Below the pieces are notes generated by a model. That model saw only the letters and a program-made list of their open reading frames with translations, had not been told where the DNA came from and made no database searches. A DNA stretch of 64,000 nt from Haloferax mucosum ATCC BAA-1512. GTDB taxonomy: Archaea > Halobacteriota > Halobacteria > Halobacteriales > Haloferacaceae. Below, one piece after another: positions 26,251 through 35,473 of this stretch. A program made the position numbers and the translations under genes. The stretch lies in the NCBI RefSeq assembly GCF_000337815.1, contig NZ_AOLN01000013.1, positions 124,001-188,000 on the forward strand, given 5' to 3'. Every line of letters starts with the position of its first letter. The first letter of the stretch is position 1.

Positions 26251-26303
26251 GTAATTATTTATAGTTTTGGTGCTGGCCACTACCGCTGTTGTAGTAAATT
26301 ACT
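26251..26303 (-). promoter_or_regulatory. promoter and inverted repeats of the sugar importer operon
   Basis: On the minus strand a TATA box (TATAAATAA, plus positions 26255-26263) lies about 30 bp before the binding-protein start. Just upstream of it are two palindromes: ACTAC (26279-26283) / GTAGT (26291-26295) with a 7-nt gap, and AGTAA-A-TTACT (26293-26303). Their place upstream of the TATA box suits an activator. They are candidate TrmB sites, but the match to the published Halobacterium consensus is only partial. Confidence 0.45.
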
Positions 26304-26379
26304 TGTCAATATTACCGACACTCCGGAATCCAGTTAACAAATCTATAATTATTATTAGCTATGTTTGTTTTCAGAGGTA

Positions 26380-27357
26380 TTAGTCTTTGTCCGGTGCGGG
26401 CCACCGCGGTGTCTTCGGCGCTTCGATGCGCGCCATCTCTTCGTCGGTCAGGTCGATTTCGAGCGCCCCGACGTTCTCGTCGAGATGATCGAGACGACGA
26501 GGGCCGATGATTGGCGCGTCCACGACCGGTTTGTGGAGCAACCACGCGAGCGACACCTGCGCCGGCGTCGCGTCTTTCGCGTCGGCGATGTCGCGGATTT
26601 CGTCGAGAACGTCCCAGTTTTCGTCGGTGAAGCGGTCCGACGTGTACTCGTCGGATTCCGCTCGCGTGTCCACGGGAATCTCGCCGTCACGTTCGTATTT
26701 TCCGGTGAGGAACCCGCCGGCCAGTGGCGACCACGGAATGACGCCCACGCCTTCGCCCTCGCAGACGGGGAGCAGATTCGCCTCCTCGTGGCGGTCAACC
26801 GCGTTGTACTCCGGTTGCATGCAGGCGAACCGTTCAAAGTGCTCTACGTCGGCGGTGTAGAGCGCCTTCGTGAACTGGTAGGCCGACATCGTGCTCGCGC
26901 CGATGTAGCGGACGAGTCCCTCATCGACGAGGTAGTCGAGGGCAGAAAGCGTCTCTTCGATGGGCACGCGGTCGTCCCATCGGTGAATCTGGTAGAGGTC
27001 GATGTAGTCGGTGCCGAGACGGTCGAGACTCGCGTGCGCCTGGTCGACGATGTGTTTTCGGGAGAGACCAGATTTGTTCGGGCCGTCGCCCATCGGGAAG
27101 TAGACTTTCGTGGCGAGAGCGAGTTCGTCGCGGTCGCGGTCGGCGATTGCCTCGCCGACGATGTCTTCGGACTCACCGCGGGAGTAGACGTTCGCCGTAT
27201 CGAGGAAGTTGATACCGGCGTCGAGCGCGTGGTCCAAGAGTTCGAGACTCGCCTCGCGGTCGTTCATCATCCACGTCGCGCCGGACCCGAAGTTCATACA
27301 GCCGAGACAGAGCCGCGATACTTCGAGACCGGTCGTTCCAAGCCGTGTGTACGCCAT
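26380..27357 (-). CDS. aldo/keto reductase
   Basis: A 325-residue NADPH-dependent TIM-barrel oxidoreductase. The Asp of the tetrad is in GINFLDTANVYS, the Tyr in that same helix (NVYSRGESE), the Lys in ALATKVYFPMG and the His in YQIHRWD. LAGGFLTGKYERDG is the cofactor-side loop. The start MAYTRLGTTGLEVSRL is the usual family N-terminus; an ATG three codons upstream (27366) is possible. It lies upstream of the sugar importer operon on the same strand with a 151-bp AT-rich spacer, so it is probably a separate transcript. Physiological substrate unknown. Confidence 0.9.
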   Translation of the reverse strand: MAYTRLGTTGLEVSRLCLGCMNFGSGATWMMNDREASLELLDHALDAGINFLDTANVYSRGESEDIVGEAIADRDRDELALATKVYFPMGDGPNKSGLSRKHIVDQAHASLDRLGTDYIDLYQIHRWDDRVPIEETLSALDYLVDEGLVRYIGASTMSAYQFTKALYTADVEHFERFACMQPEYNAVDRHEEANLLPVCEGEGVGVIPWSPLAGGFLTGKYERDGEIPVDTRAESDEYTSDRFTDENWDVLDEIRDIADAKDATPAQVSLAWLLHKPVVDAPIIGPRRLDHLDENVGALEIDLTDEEMARIEAPKTPRWPAPDKD

Positions 27358-27474
27358 CCCAGACATGGATAGACATTCACTAACAAGCAACAAAAACGTG
27401 CGCACGGTGAGAGGCTCGCCCACGGGCGCACGGAGACGTAATCGCTTTAGTCCCGCCTCGGGAATCCGGGGTGT

Positions 27475-28638
27475 ATGGACGGGCGCACACGCGAGTATCT
27501 GGAAGGACGCTTCGGTGATTACTACCGGAGCACCGACGTTCCGCTCCCACCCGCACCGAGCGAGCGGGAGTGGGGCGTCATCCCGTGGTCCGCCGGCGGA
27601 ACGCGGATGCACCGTCACCAATCGTTACTCGATTTGGGCGAACTCTCGGATTACCTCGCGCGCAGTGCGCCCCGGCACGTCTACTTCTCGTCGGCCCGTT
27701 TCGCCGACCCCGGTGCGGCCACGATGGACGACAAAGGCTGGCGCGAAGCCGACCTCGTCTTCGACATCGACGCCGACCACCTCCCCGACATCGACCCCGA
27801 AGCGACCGGCTACGCCGACATGCTCGAAGCGGGTAAACAGGCGCTTTTGGACCTGCTCGACCTGCTCGAAACCGACTTCGACTTCGACTTCGACGAGATG
27901 CAGGCAGTCTTCTCCGGCGGCCGCGGCTACCACGTCCACGTCCGCGACGAGTCCGTCCGCGGTCTCGACAGCGAGGCGCGCCGCGAAGTTGTCGATTACA
28001 TTCGCGCCATCGACCTCGATTTCGACGCTCTCATCGAGACGCGACAGCACGGGACGACGACGCAACGCGTCCTCCGAACCGAAGGCGGATGGGGACGCCG
28101 AACCCACCGCCGACTCCTCGACTTCGTCGATGGCCTGCTGGAGATGGAAGAAGACGCCGCGCTCGAACGGCTCAAGGAACTCGACGGCATCGGCGACGGC
28201 CGGGCAAAAACGATCCTCGGCGCGTTTCAGAACAACCCGGACGCAATCCGCGAGGGCAACGTCGAAGCCGGCGGCCCCGGCGTTCGGACACTGGTCGAAG
28301 CGCTCGCACAGGAGACTGTCGAAGCCGAAACGTCGCCAATCGACGAGCCAGTGACGACCGACACGAAACGGTTGATTCGGCTCCCAAAGAGCCTCCACGG
28401 CGGTTCCGGACTCGTCGTCGAACCGCTCGACCGAGACGAAATCGACGACTTCGACCCGCTTGTCGATGCCGTCCCCGACCGGTTCCGCGGGAGCGAGATT
28501 ACGGTCGAAGTCACCGACCCCGGTGCGGTGACGTTCGATGGCGATAGCTTTACACTCGAATCCGGCGTCCAATCGGTACGCGAAAGCCTCGGGGTGTTTC
28601 TCATGACCCGCGGTCGAGCAGAGAAGGTGACAGAATGA
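27475..28638 (+). CDS. priS: DNA primase small (catalytic) subunit
   Basis: A 387-residue archaeal/eukaryotic primase catalytic subunit that makes primers at the replication fork. The metal-binding motif is [21 protein letters not shown] contains the conserved Gly-rich turn and His, and [16 protein letters not shown] is the third conserved block. The length is normal. The stop overlaps the GINS start by 4 bp, so the two are translationally linked. The large subunit (priL) is not in the window. Confidence 0.97.
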   Translation: MDGRTREYLEGRFGDYYRSTDVPLPPAPSEREWGVIPWSAGGTRMHRHQSLLDLGELSDYLARSAPRHVYFSSARFADPGAATMDDKGWREADLVFDIDADHLPDIDPEATGYADMLEAGKQALLDLLDLLETDFDFDFDEMQAVFSGGRGYHVHVRDESVRGLDSEARREVVDYIRAIDLDFDALIETRQHGTTTQRVLRTEGGWGRRTHRRLLDFVDGLLEMEEDAALERLKELDGIGDGRAKTILGAFQNNPDAIREGNVEAGGPGVRTLVEALAQETVEAETSPIDEPVTTDTKRLIRLPKSLHGGSGLVVEPLDRDEIDDFDPLVDAVPDRFRGSEITVEVTDPGAVTFDGDSFTLESGVQSVRESLGVFLMTRGRAEKVTE

Positions 28639-29624
28639 ACGTAGACGACCTCAGGAGTGTGCTTCGAACGGAGCGACAGAAAGATAGCTTACAGCAACTC
28701 CGCGAGTCGTTCTACGAGGATGTCGCGGAGTATATCGCTCAGCAGAAAGCGAAGCGAGAGCAGAAAGCCCAACAGCTCGGGACGCCCTATTCGCCCGATA
28801 TTCGACGTCTCACCGACGAAATCGAGACCGCAGAGGAGGTCGTCACCTCAATCTACGAACGCCGGGTCGGCAAAGTCGTCAAGGCCGCAAGTTTCGCCGC
28901 CGCCGGGATGGCTTCTGAGACCGACGGCCTGACCACCGAAGAACAGCGGCTGTTCGACGACTTGGTCGCGCGAATCGAGAAGAATCGCGGGACCGTCCTC
29001 CCGGCGCTCGAAGACGTTGCGGCCGCCGACTCCGCTCGGCCCGAGATTTCGGCGGGCGACGTGGCGACCGCAGAGCCGACGGAAGCCGGATTGGAATCTG
29101 ATTCGTCGTCAGCCACCACACCGGCGTTTGGTGCCACAGGAGAATCCGACTCCGACCCGACGATTCCGCCGGACGAGCCTAGCCCCGAAACCGCTGGGGC
29201 CGCGACCGAATCCGACACGGGGACAGCGGACGCCGGCGGCGTCCTCGCCGACGCGATGGGCGCTGACGCGAGCGATTCGGCGTCGCAGTCCGCACAAGAC
29301 ACCACGCCCACGCCTGCAAGTGAGAGCGGGAGCGGGAACGAAAACGGGAGCAACGACAGCACGCCCGCGGCCGACCGACCGGCGGACGAAGCGGCGGCCG
29401 TCACCAATGACTCGACCCCGACAGCAGACACAGAACCGGCCGAAGACGACCCGCTTGCCGGACTCGGCGACGAGCGCGAGACCGTCCGCATCACGGCCGA
29501 CGTGGGAACGATTCTCGGTGTCGATGAACGCGAGTACGACCTCACTACTGAGGACGTGGTGACGCTTCCCGCCGCCAACGCCGACCCACTGGTCGAACGC
29601 GGTGCCGCCGAAAAACTAGAGTGA
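28635..29624 (+). CDS. GINS complex subunit (Gins51/Gins15 type)
   Basis: A 329-residue replication factor that, with MCM and the Cdc45/GAN-type nuclease, builds the fork helicase. The N-terminal helical domain spans roughly residues 1-120 ([32 protein letters not shown] onward). A long Ser/Thr/Asp/Glu/Ala-rich linker covers about 135-275. The small C-terminal beta domain follows ([31 protein letters not shown]). The linker is much longer than in most archaeal GINS proteins and is typical of salt-adapted disorder. Coupled to priS by a 4-bp overlap. Confidence 0.88.
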   Translation: MNVDDLRSVLRTERQKDSLQQLRESFYEDVAEYIAQQKAKREQKAQQLGTPYSPDIRRLTDEIETAEEVVTSIYERRVGKVVKAASFAAAGMASETDGLTTEEQRLFDDLVARIEKNRGTVLPALEDVAAADSARPEISAGDVATAEPTEAGLESDSSSATTPAFGATGESDSDPTIPPDEPSPETAGAATESDTGTADAGGVLADAMGADASDSASQSAQDTTPTPASESGSGNENGSNDSTPAADRPADEAAAVTNDSTPTADTEPAEDDPLAGLGDERETVRITADVGTILGVDEREYDLTTEDVVTLPAANADPLVERGAAEKLE

Positions 29625-29660
29625 GAAAGACCCTTCTTCGCGCCGCCTGAACTGAGCACA

Positions 29661-30119
29661 ATGCTCGAAATTGGCGACGAAGCCCCCGACTTCGAACTGC
29701 GCGACCAACACGGCGACACCGTCTCGATTTCTGATTTCCGCGGCGAGCGCGTCGTCGTTTACTTCTACCCACGTGCGGACACGCCGGGCTGTACCACCGA
29801 AGCCTGCGGCTTCCGCGACGCGTGGGACGAGTTCGAAGCACAGGACGTGACCGTCCTCGGCATCAGCGACGACCCCGTTTCGGACCTCGATTCGTTCGCC
29901 GAAAAATACGACCTGCCGTTTACGCTCCTGTCCGACGAAGACGGAGCGATCTCGGAGAAGTACGACTCCTACGGCGAAAAGAACATGTTCAGAAAGACGT
30001 TCGACGGCGTCTTCCGCAACACGTACGTCGTCGGCTCCGACGGCACAATCGAACACGTCTACGAAGGCGTCTCGCCCGAGGGCCACGCGGAAGCGATTCT
30101 CGACGACATCGACGCCTGA
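29661..30119 (+). CDS. BCP-type peroxiredoxin
   Basis: A 152-residue thiol peroxidase of the PrxQ/BCP group that reduces hydroperoxides. The peroxidatic C44 is in DTPGCTTEACGFRD, and C49 five residues later is in the position of the resolving cysteine in this subgroup. The rest (LSDEDGAISEKYDSYGEKNMFRKTFDGVFRNTYVVGSDGTI) is standard. It follows GINS by 36 bp and may be co-transcribed, although the function is unrelated. Confidence 0.95.
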   Translation: MLEIGDEAPDFELRDQHGDTVSISDFRGERVVVYFYPRADTPGCTTEACGFRDAWDEFEAQDVTVLGISDDPVSDLDSFAEKYDLPFTLLSDEDGAISEKYDSYGEKNMFRKTFDGVFRNTYVVGSDGTIEHVYEGVSPEGHAEAILDDIDA

Positions 30120-30608
30120 GAGACGACTCGCGCGCCGCGACCGACGACACGATTTTTCGACTCTTTCGTCAGTTTTCCGAGTGCCGCGTCCACCCTCTGA
30201 GTGCCGCGTCCATCGTCCGGGCTGTTTGTCCATAGATTCCAGTCAGTCTCTGGAATTTCCTCGGAGTTCTGTAGCCGCGAGTATTCTCACGAGACGCAAA
30301 AACGACTACCGTAATCCGAGTACATAGTTTTACAAACCAAACGGGGCACACCGGATTTCCGGTGAAACAAACGCAGAATTCGTTGAAAATTGCGTATCCC
30401 GAGAACCGCGTACTCCTACATAGCAGACAAGAGTAATAAGAACGTATCGGTTACGCCGTTTCGGATGGGTTCGAATGCGACGTGATAAGGTTCACAACGG
30501 GCGCGACCGGGCCGAACTGTGTGAGTGAAGAGCCGGGAACAAGCGTGAAACGGGGCGGCCAGAGCGCCGAAATCGGGTGCAGACCGGTGGAGTGGTGACC
30601 GACCCGCC
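30120..30608. other. 489-bp gene-free spacer between convergent genes, with repeats and hairpins
   Basis: No convincing gene is seen. The block GAGTGCCGCGTCCA occurs twice at 20-bp period (30179-30192 and 30199-30212). Three hairpins are visible: ATTCCAG/CTGGAAT (30236-30256), CACCGG/CCGGTG around ATTT (30349-30364), and CGGGT/ACCCG enclosing CGGT/ACCG (30574-30606). The last one begins 3 bp past the cdc48 stop and may help end that transcript. The middle part is more AT-rich than the flanking genes. No motif of RNase P RNA, SRP RNA or tRNA was found. Confidence 0.5.
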
Positions 30609-32873
30609 TTATTGGAAGGTCCGCCCGACCTCGCCTTGGCGGTCGCGTTTGACGTCGCTCTTCTGGAAGCGCTCTTCGATCTCCTCGTAGCGGCGGCGGA
30701 CGTCGTCGGTGACGCTCGGGCCGATCTCGTCGAGGGCGTTCTCGAAGTGCTCCATCGTCACGCGAACGTTGCCGACGCTCTCTTCGATCTCCTCTTTCGT
30801 CACGCTCTGGATGAACTCGCGGGAGGCGTTCATCGACGCCTCGCGGGCGAGTGCTTCGATGTCTGCACCGACGTAGCCCTCGGTCTTCGACGCGATTGCA
30901 TCGAGTTCAACGTCGTCGGCGAGCGGCTTGCTCCGGGTGTGCACGTCGAGGATAGCGCGACGCGCGTCCTCGTCCGGCACGGGGACGTGGACGTGGCGGT
31001 CGAGACGACCCGGGCGCAGGAGCGCCGAGTCGATGAGGTCGGGCCGGTTCGTCGTCGCGATGACGACCACGTCTTCGAGTGCTTCGAGTCCGTCCAACTC
31101 GGTCAGGAGTTGCGAGACGACGCGCTCCGTGACGCCCGAACTCGTGGAGTCGCGGCCGCGTTCAGCCGCGATGGAGTCGATTTCGTCGAAGAACACGACC
31201 GTCGGCGCGTTCTCGCGGGCTTTCTTGAACACCTCGCGGACGCCCTTTTCGGACTCGCCGACGAACTTGTTCAGGAGTTCCGGTCCCTTGATGGAGATGA
31301 AGTTCGACTCGGCCTCGTTGGCGACGGCCTTGGCGAGAAGCGTCTTGCCGGTCCCCGGCGGGCCGTACATCAAGACGCCCTTCGCGGCGTCCATATCCAT
31401 CGTCTGGAAGACCTCGGGATATTCGAGCGGCCACTGGATGGTCTCGCGGAGGCGTTCCTTGGTGGTTCCGAGACCGCCGACGTCCTCCCACGTCACGTCG
31501 GGTACTTCGACGAACACCTCGCGGAGCGCGGATGGTTCGATGCTCTTGAGCGCCTCTTTGAAGTCGCTTTCAGTGACGCGGAGCGTCTCCAAGACCTCGG
31601 CATCTATCTCCTCGGCGTCGAGGTCGAGTTGCGGGCGGATGCGCCGAAGCGCGTGCATCGCCGACTCCTTGGCAAGAGATTCGAGGTCGGCACCGACGAA
31701 GCCGTGGGTGCTGTCGGCGTAGGCGTCGAGGTCGATATCGTCGGTCAGCGGCATGTTCCGCGTATGGACCTGCAGAATCTCCTTGCGGCCGTCGCGGTCG
31801 GGAACGCCGATTTCGATTTCGCGGTCGAAACGACCGCCGCGGCGGAGTGCCGTGTCGATAGCGTCCACGCGGTTCGTCGCGCCGATGACGACGACTTCGC
31901 CGCGTTCGTCCAGCCCGTCCATGAGCGAGAGCAGTTGGGCCACGACGCGGCGTTCGACGTCGCCGCCGGCCTCGCCGCGCTTGGGCGCGATAGAGTCGAG
32001 TTCGTCGATGAAGACGATTGCCGGTGAGTTCTCCGTGGCCTCCTCGAAGATTTCACGGAGTTGCTCTTCGGACTCACCGTAGTATTTCGACATGATCTCC
32101 GGACCGGAGATGGTGTGGAACGAGGCGTCGATTTCGTTGGCGACGGCTTTGGCGATGAGCGTCTTGCCGGTCCCCGGCGGGCCGTGCAGGAGCACGCCTT
32201 TCGGCGGTTCGATGCCGAGGCGCTTGAACAGTTCCGGGTGGCGCATCGGGAGTTCGATCATCTCCCGAACCTGTTCGAGTTCCTTGTCGAGACCGCCGAT
32301 GTCTTCGTAGGTCACCGAGGGACCGGTTCCACCGCCGGATGCGGCGTCTTTGATTTGCTCGGCGGGCTTTTGGCTCACTTGGAACTCGGTGTTGTCGGTG
32401 ACGACGACCGTCCCGTCAGGGTCGGTCGAGGCGATTTTGATGGGGACAGATTGGCTCGACGCGCTCATGAAGCCGAAGCCGAGCGGGAGCTGAATGCTCT
32501 GGCCCTGCGTGACGGGCTGTCCGGAGAGCTTATCGCGGATGTACGTCCCGATATTGCCGCCGATACGGAGGTTCTGCGGGAGCGCAATGGTGACCCGGTT
32601 CGCGGGTTTCACGTCCGCTTTTTCCACGTTGACGCGGTCGTCGATGCCGACGCCGGCCTGCTGTCGGAGCCGTCCGTCGATACGGATGATACCCGTCTCT
32701 TGGTCTTCGGGATAGCCCGGCCAGACCCGCGCGATTGCCGTGCCGTCGTTCGGTCCCTCGATACGGATGAAGTCGCCGCCTTCGAGGTCGAGTTGTGAGG
32801 CGGCGGCTCGGTCGATTGCGGCGAGTCCGCGGCCAGCGTCCTTCTGTTTGAGCGGTTTGACGATGAGTTTCAT
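30609..32873 (-). CDS. cdc48: Cdc48/p97/VCP-type AAA ATPase
   Basis: A 754-residue unfoldase that extracts or unfolds proteins for the proteasome and for remodelling. The N-domain (double-psi barrel, residues to about 190) is followed by two AAA modules, each with Walker A GPPGTGKT and Walker B (VFIDELDS and VFFDEIDS). Arginine-finger-region residues are visible in both modules ([23 protein letters not shown] and [21 protein letters not shown]). Its start directly abuts the Hsp20-like gene, so the pair is one operon behind a heat-shock-type operator. Confidence 0.97.
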   Translation of the reverse strand: MKLIVKPLKQKDAGRGLAAIDRAAASQLDLEGGDFIRIEGPNDGTAIARVWPGYPEDQETGIIRIDGRLRQQAGVGIDDRVNVEKADVKPANRVTIALPQNLRIGGNIGTYIRDKLSGQPVTQGQSIQLPLGFGFMSASSQSVPIKIASTDPDGTVVVTDNTEFQVSQKPAEQIKDAASGGGTGPSVTYEDIGGLDKELEQVREMIELPMRHPELFKRLGIEPPKGVLLHGPPGTGKTLIAKAVANEIDASFHTISGPEIMSKYYGESEEQLREIFEEATENSPAIVFIDELDSIAPKRGEAGGDVERRVVAQLLSLMDGLDERGEVVVIGATNRVDAIDTALRRGGRFDREIEIGVPDRDGRKEILQVHTRNMPLTDDIDLDAYADSTHGFVGADLESLAKESAMHALRRIRPQLDLDAEEIDAEVLETLRVTESDFKEALKSIEPSALREVFVEVPDVTWEDVGGLGTTKERLRETIQWPLEYPEVFQTMDMDAAKGVLMYGPPGTGKTLLAKAVANEAESNFISIKGPELLNKFVGESEKGVREVFKKARENAPTVVFFDEIDSIAAERGRDSTSSGVTERVVSQLLTELDGLEALEDVVVIATTNRPDLIDSALLRPGRLDRHVHVPVPDEDARRAILDVHTRSKPLADDVELDAIASKTEGYVGADIEALAREASMNASREFIQSVTKEEIEESVGNVRVTMEHFENALDEIGPSVTDDVRRRYEEIEERFQKSDVKRDRQGEVGRTFQ

Positions 32874-33122
32874 TTACTTGTGGATGGTGATGGTGAGCAC
32901 GCCGTTTCGAACCTCCACGTCGGCGTCGCCTTCGGGGAGTTCGAACTCCGTCTCGGTCACGCGGTTGCCAGTGTCGGCGACGACGATGGCGGTCGAACCG
33001 ACGATATCGACGTCGATTTCGTCCGCCGTGAGAGCGACGTCGGCCGCGATGACCCAGCTGTCTTCGTATTCGTACCGGCGGGCGAAACGCTCGTCTCCAC
33101 CGGTGAACTGTTGCATGCTCAT
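32874..33122 (-). CDS. short Hsp20/alpha-crystallin-like protein (DUF7127-like)
   Basis: An 82-residue protein. The C-terminal half, EFELPEGDADVEVRNGVLTITIHK, follows the alpha-crystallin pattern of LP-acidic turn plus NGVLTI strand, and the first half is beta-rich. It is shorter than normal Hsp20 proteins and lacks the C-terminal IXI tail. The recalled haloarchaeal family name is DUF7127. It immediately precedes cdc48 with no spacer, so it is probably a chaperone partner or substrate holder. A start six bases downstream (MQQFTGG) is also possible. Confidence 0.75.
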   Translation of the reverse strand: MSMQQFTGGDERFARRYEYEDSWVIAADVALTADEIDVDIVGSTAIVVADTGNRVTETEFELPEGDADVEVRNGVLTITIHK

Positions 33123-33129
33123 GATGAGT

Positions 33130-33161
33130 CTAACCTCAGGTTAGCGTTTTAGTTATTTAAG
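33130..33161 (-). promoter_or_regulatory. heat-shock-type operator (CTAAC-N5-GTTAG) and TATA box of the hsp20-like/cdc48 operon
   Basis: CTAAC (33130-33134), CTCAG (33135-33139) and GTTAG (33140-33144) form a perfect palindrome with 7-bp arms around one central base. It matches exactly the CTAAC-N5-GTTAG site bound by the archaeal heat-shock regulator HSR1 of Archaeoglobus, which also sits before a cdc48/hsp20 operon. The minus-strand TATA box CTTAAATAA is at 33153-33161, so the palindrome lies between TATA and the start at 33122, a repressor position. Confidence 0.75.
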
Positions 33162-33368
33162 CTTTACTCTGGTTAATCGGGCGACGGTAGCGTATTGGTA
33201 TATTTCGGTTGAATTGCGGTTCACACCCATCACGCCTCACCATGTAGTTCTCACCGGAGTAACGTCAAACTAGTGGCTACACCAGTAACTCGGACTCGAC
33301 ACGCCGAGCAACCGAGAAAGTCGGCTACGGCGTGGGGCTTTATTCGCTCGGGGCGTACAAATCTCACC

Positions 33369-34151
33369 ATGGATGCGGCTACGGTGGACCACCACGGACG
33401 GACGATAGCATACCGGCATCGCGGTGCAGACGGGACCAGACCGACGATACTCTGTATTCACGGCAGTGGCGGCTCACACGCCGTCTGGCGCGGACAGTTC
33501 CGTATCGCCCGCGACTACCCGGTCGCCGCGCTCGACCTGAGCGGCCACGGCGACAGCGACGATGTCGATGCCGACCCGGGATACGAGACGCTTTCTGCCT
33601 ACGTCGATGACGTGGTCGCCGTCGCCGACGCGACGGACGCGAGCGTTCTCGTCGGCAACTCCCTCGGTGGGGCCGTCGCGCTGACGCTCGCGCTCGAACG
33701 CGACTTCGACCTCGACGCGCTCGTCCTCACCGGAACCGGGGCCAAACTCGCCGTCCTCGACGATCTCTTGGATTGGCTCGACGACGACTTCGACCGCGCC
33801 GTCTCGTTTCTCCACGGTGACGACAAACTGTTCCACACCGACGACGAGCGGTTCCGCGAAGGCTCGAAACAGGCGATGTACGACGCGGGACACGCCGTGG
33901 TCCGACGCGATTTCCGCTCGTGTCACACGTTCGATGTGCGCGACGAACTCGACCAACTCACCGTCCCCACCCTGGCGCTCGTCGGCGAATACGACCGTCT
34001 GACGCCGCCATCGTACCACGAGTATCTCGACGACGAACTCCCCGATTGCGAGTTCGGAACCATCGAAGACGCCGCTCACCTCGCAATGTTAGAACAACCG
34101 GCGGCGTTCAACGATGCGGTGACTTCGTTCCTCGACCGACGGGTCGAATAA
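33369..34151 (+). CDS. alpha/beta hydrolase
   Basis: A 260-residue alpha/beta-fold hydrolase. CIHGSGGSHAVW is the oxyanion loop, ALDLSGHGDSD the usual turn after strand 4, and VGNSLGGAVAL the nucleophile elbow with the catalytic serine. An Asp near VGEYDRLTPP and the His in EDAAHLAMLEQP would complete the triad. The substrate is unknown. The ATG at 33369 gives a compact start (MDAATVDHHGRTIAYRH); the upstream in-frame sequence is not typical of the family. It is divergent from the hsp20-like/cdc48 operon. Confidence 0.88.
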   Translation: MDAATVDHHGRTIAYRHRGADGTRPTILCIHGSGGSHAVWRGQFRIARDYPVAALDLSGHGDSDDVDADPGYETLSAYVDDVVAVADATDASVLVGNSLGGAVALTLALERDFDLDALVLTGTGAKLAVLDDLLDWLDDDFDRAVSFLHGDDKLFHTDDERFREGSKQAMYDAGHAVVRRDFRSCHTFDVRDELDQLTVPTLALVGEYDRLTPPSYHEYLDDELPDCEFGTIEDAAHLAMLEQPAAFNDAVTSFLDRRVE

Positions 34152-34190
34152 CAGACTCCTCGGTGGACTCCCCGCTGGACGGCCGTCAGT

Positions 34191-35000
34191 TCAGTACAAC
34201 TCGTCGAGGTCGTCTTCGACGTGACTGTGTTCTTCGGCCGGGAACTCGCCGGCTTCGACAGCATCTTTGTAGCCCTCGACGGCGTTTTCCATCTCGGATT
34301 TGACGTCGCCGAACGTGGTTGCGAACGGCGGAACGTGGTCGCTCATGCCGACAACGTCGTCGATGACGAGGACCTGTCCGTCACAGTCCGGCCCGGCACC
34401 GATGCCGATTGTCGGAATGTCGAGTGCTTCTGTGACCTGTTTTGCGACGTTCGCGGGGACGTGTTCGAGGACGAGCGAGAACGCGCCGGCCTCGACGTGC
34501 GCCTTCGCAAGGTCGAGGATTTCGCGGGCGGCGTCGCGGTCGGTCCCCTGTCTGCTGTAGCCGAGTTGCTTGACGCGCTGTGGCGTGAGTCCGAGGTGCG
34601 CCATCACCGGAATCCCGAGTTGCGAGAGTCGCTCGGTCAACTCGACGGTGTGCGGCCCGCTTTCGAGTTTGACCGCGTCGGCATCGGCTTCTTTCAGCAT
34701 CCGTCCGCAGTGTTCGATACTCGACGCCTCGTCTACGCCAAAGGAGAGAAACGGCATGTCGGCGACGACGAGAGCGTCGTCAGTCGCGCGCGCGACGGCG
34801 GCGGTTCGGCTCTGCATCTCTTCGACCGTGACCGGTAGCGTCGAGTCGTAGCCGAGTTCCGTGTTGCCCATGCTGTCGCCGACGAGAATCACGTCGATAC
34901 CGGCGTCATCGACGATTCGAGCCGTCGATGCGTCGTACGCCGTGAGCATCGTGATTGGCTCGTCTCCAGCCTTCGACCGAAGGGAACGTACCGTGACCAT
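34191..35000 (-). CDS. panB: 3-methyl-2-oxobutanoate hydroxymethyltransferase
   Basis: A 269-residue TIM-barrel enzyme that transfers a hydroxymethyl group to ketoisovalerate, the first step to pantothenate and coenzyme A. Signatures are ITMLTAYDASTARIVDDAGIDVILVGDSMGN (with the metal-binding Asp), MAHLGLTPQ and LVLEHVPANVAKQV with the catalytic Glu. The start MVTVRSLRSKAG at 35000 is chosen because an upstream extension (MRAGLDSSRK) is not family-like. It converges on the hydrolase gene. Confidence 0.96.
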   Translation of the reverse strand: MVTVRSLRSKAGDEPITMLTAYDASTARIVDDAGIDVILVGDSMGNTELGYDSTLPVTVEEMQSRTAAVARATDDALVVADMPFLSFGVDEASSIEHCGRMLKEADADAVKLESGPHTVELTERLSQLGIPVMAHLGLTPQRVKQLGYSRQGTDRDAAREILDLAKAHVEAGAFSLVLEHVPANVAKQVTEALDIPTIGIGAGPDCDGQVLVIDDVVGMSDHVPPFATTFGDVKSEMENAVEGYKDAVEAGEFPAEEHSHVEDDLDELY

Positions 35001-35077
35001 GCAGGCCGTTCGCACGTCCGGGTTATGAGCGTCACCCTTGCGGGACGAGTCCAAACCGGCACGCATTAGCCCCCGTC

Positions 35078-35374
35078 ATGATATCTCTACACGTGCAACC
35101 AGTCGAGCGGTCGAATCCGGAGGGCGTCGATTACGGGTGGGTCATGCAGATGACCTTCGTGACGACGATTCTCGTCGGGTCGCCTATCGTCGCGCTCCTC
35201 TCGTTGAACGCCGGTCTCCAGACGTGGGGTGCGCGCGCCGAGTTCGCCATTCGAGTCGGTGCCGTCATCTGGTTCGTGACGGCCGTCGCGCTGTTCGTGT
35301 ACGCCAAGCGAACCGACGCGGGTGACGGCGGGAGCACTCCCAACACCGACGGGCAAACAAACAGCGAAAACTGA
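35078..35374 (+). CDS. small two-helix membrane protein (DUF5822-like)
   Basis: A 98-residue protein with two transmembrane segments, MTFVTTILVGSPIVALLSL and IRVGAVIWFVTAVALFVYA, and a polar tail (GDGGSTPNTDGQTNSEN). The N-terminal VERSNPEGVDYGWVMQ block is what I recall for the haloarchaeal DUF5822 family. Function unknown. It is divergent from panB, which starts 78 bp away, so the two may share a promoter region. Confidence 0.75.
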   Translation: MISLHVQPVERSNPEGVDYGWVMQMTFVTTILVGSPIVALLSLNAGLQTWGARAEFAIRVGAVIWFVTAVALFVYAKRTDAGDGGSTPNTDGQTNSEN

Positions 35375-35473
35375 GGTCTCGAACCGCGGAATCGACATCC
35401 CGGCCGTTCCCGAACCCGACGCGCCGGCGATGAGTGCCGGAAACTCTTTCACACGATACAGCGACGTTCGCGT

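Noticed and set aside
30420-30608. RNase P RNA or SRP RNA in the spacer before cdc48
   Set aside because: The conserved RNase P regions and the SRP domain IV loop motif are absent.
30612-32027. 471-codon open frame on the plus strand over cdc48
   Set aside because: Antisense shadow of the conserved Cdc48 gene, without a known domain or promoter.
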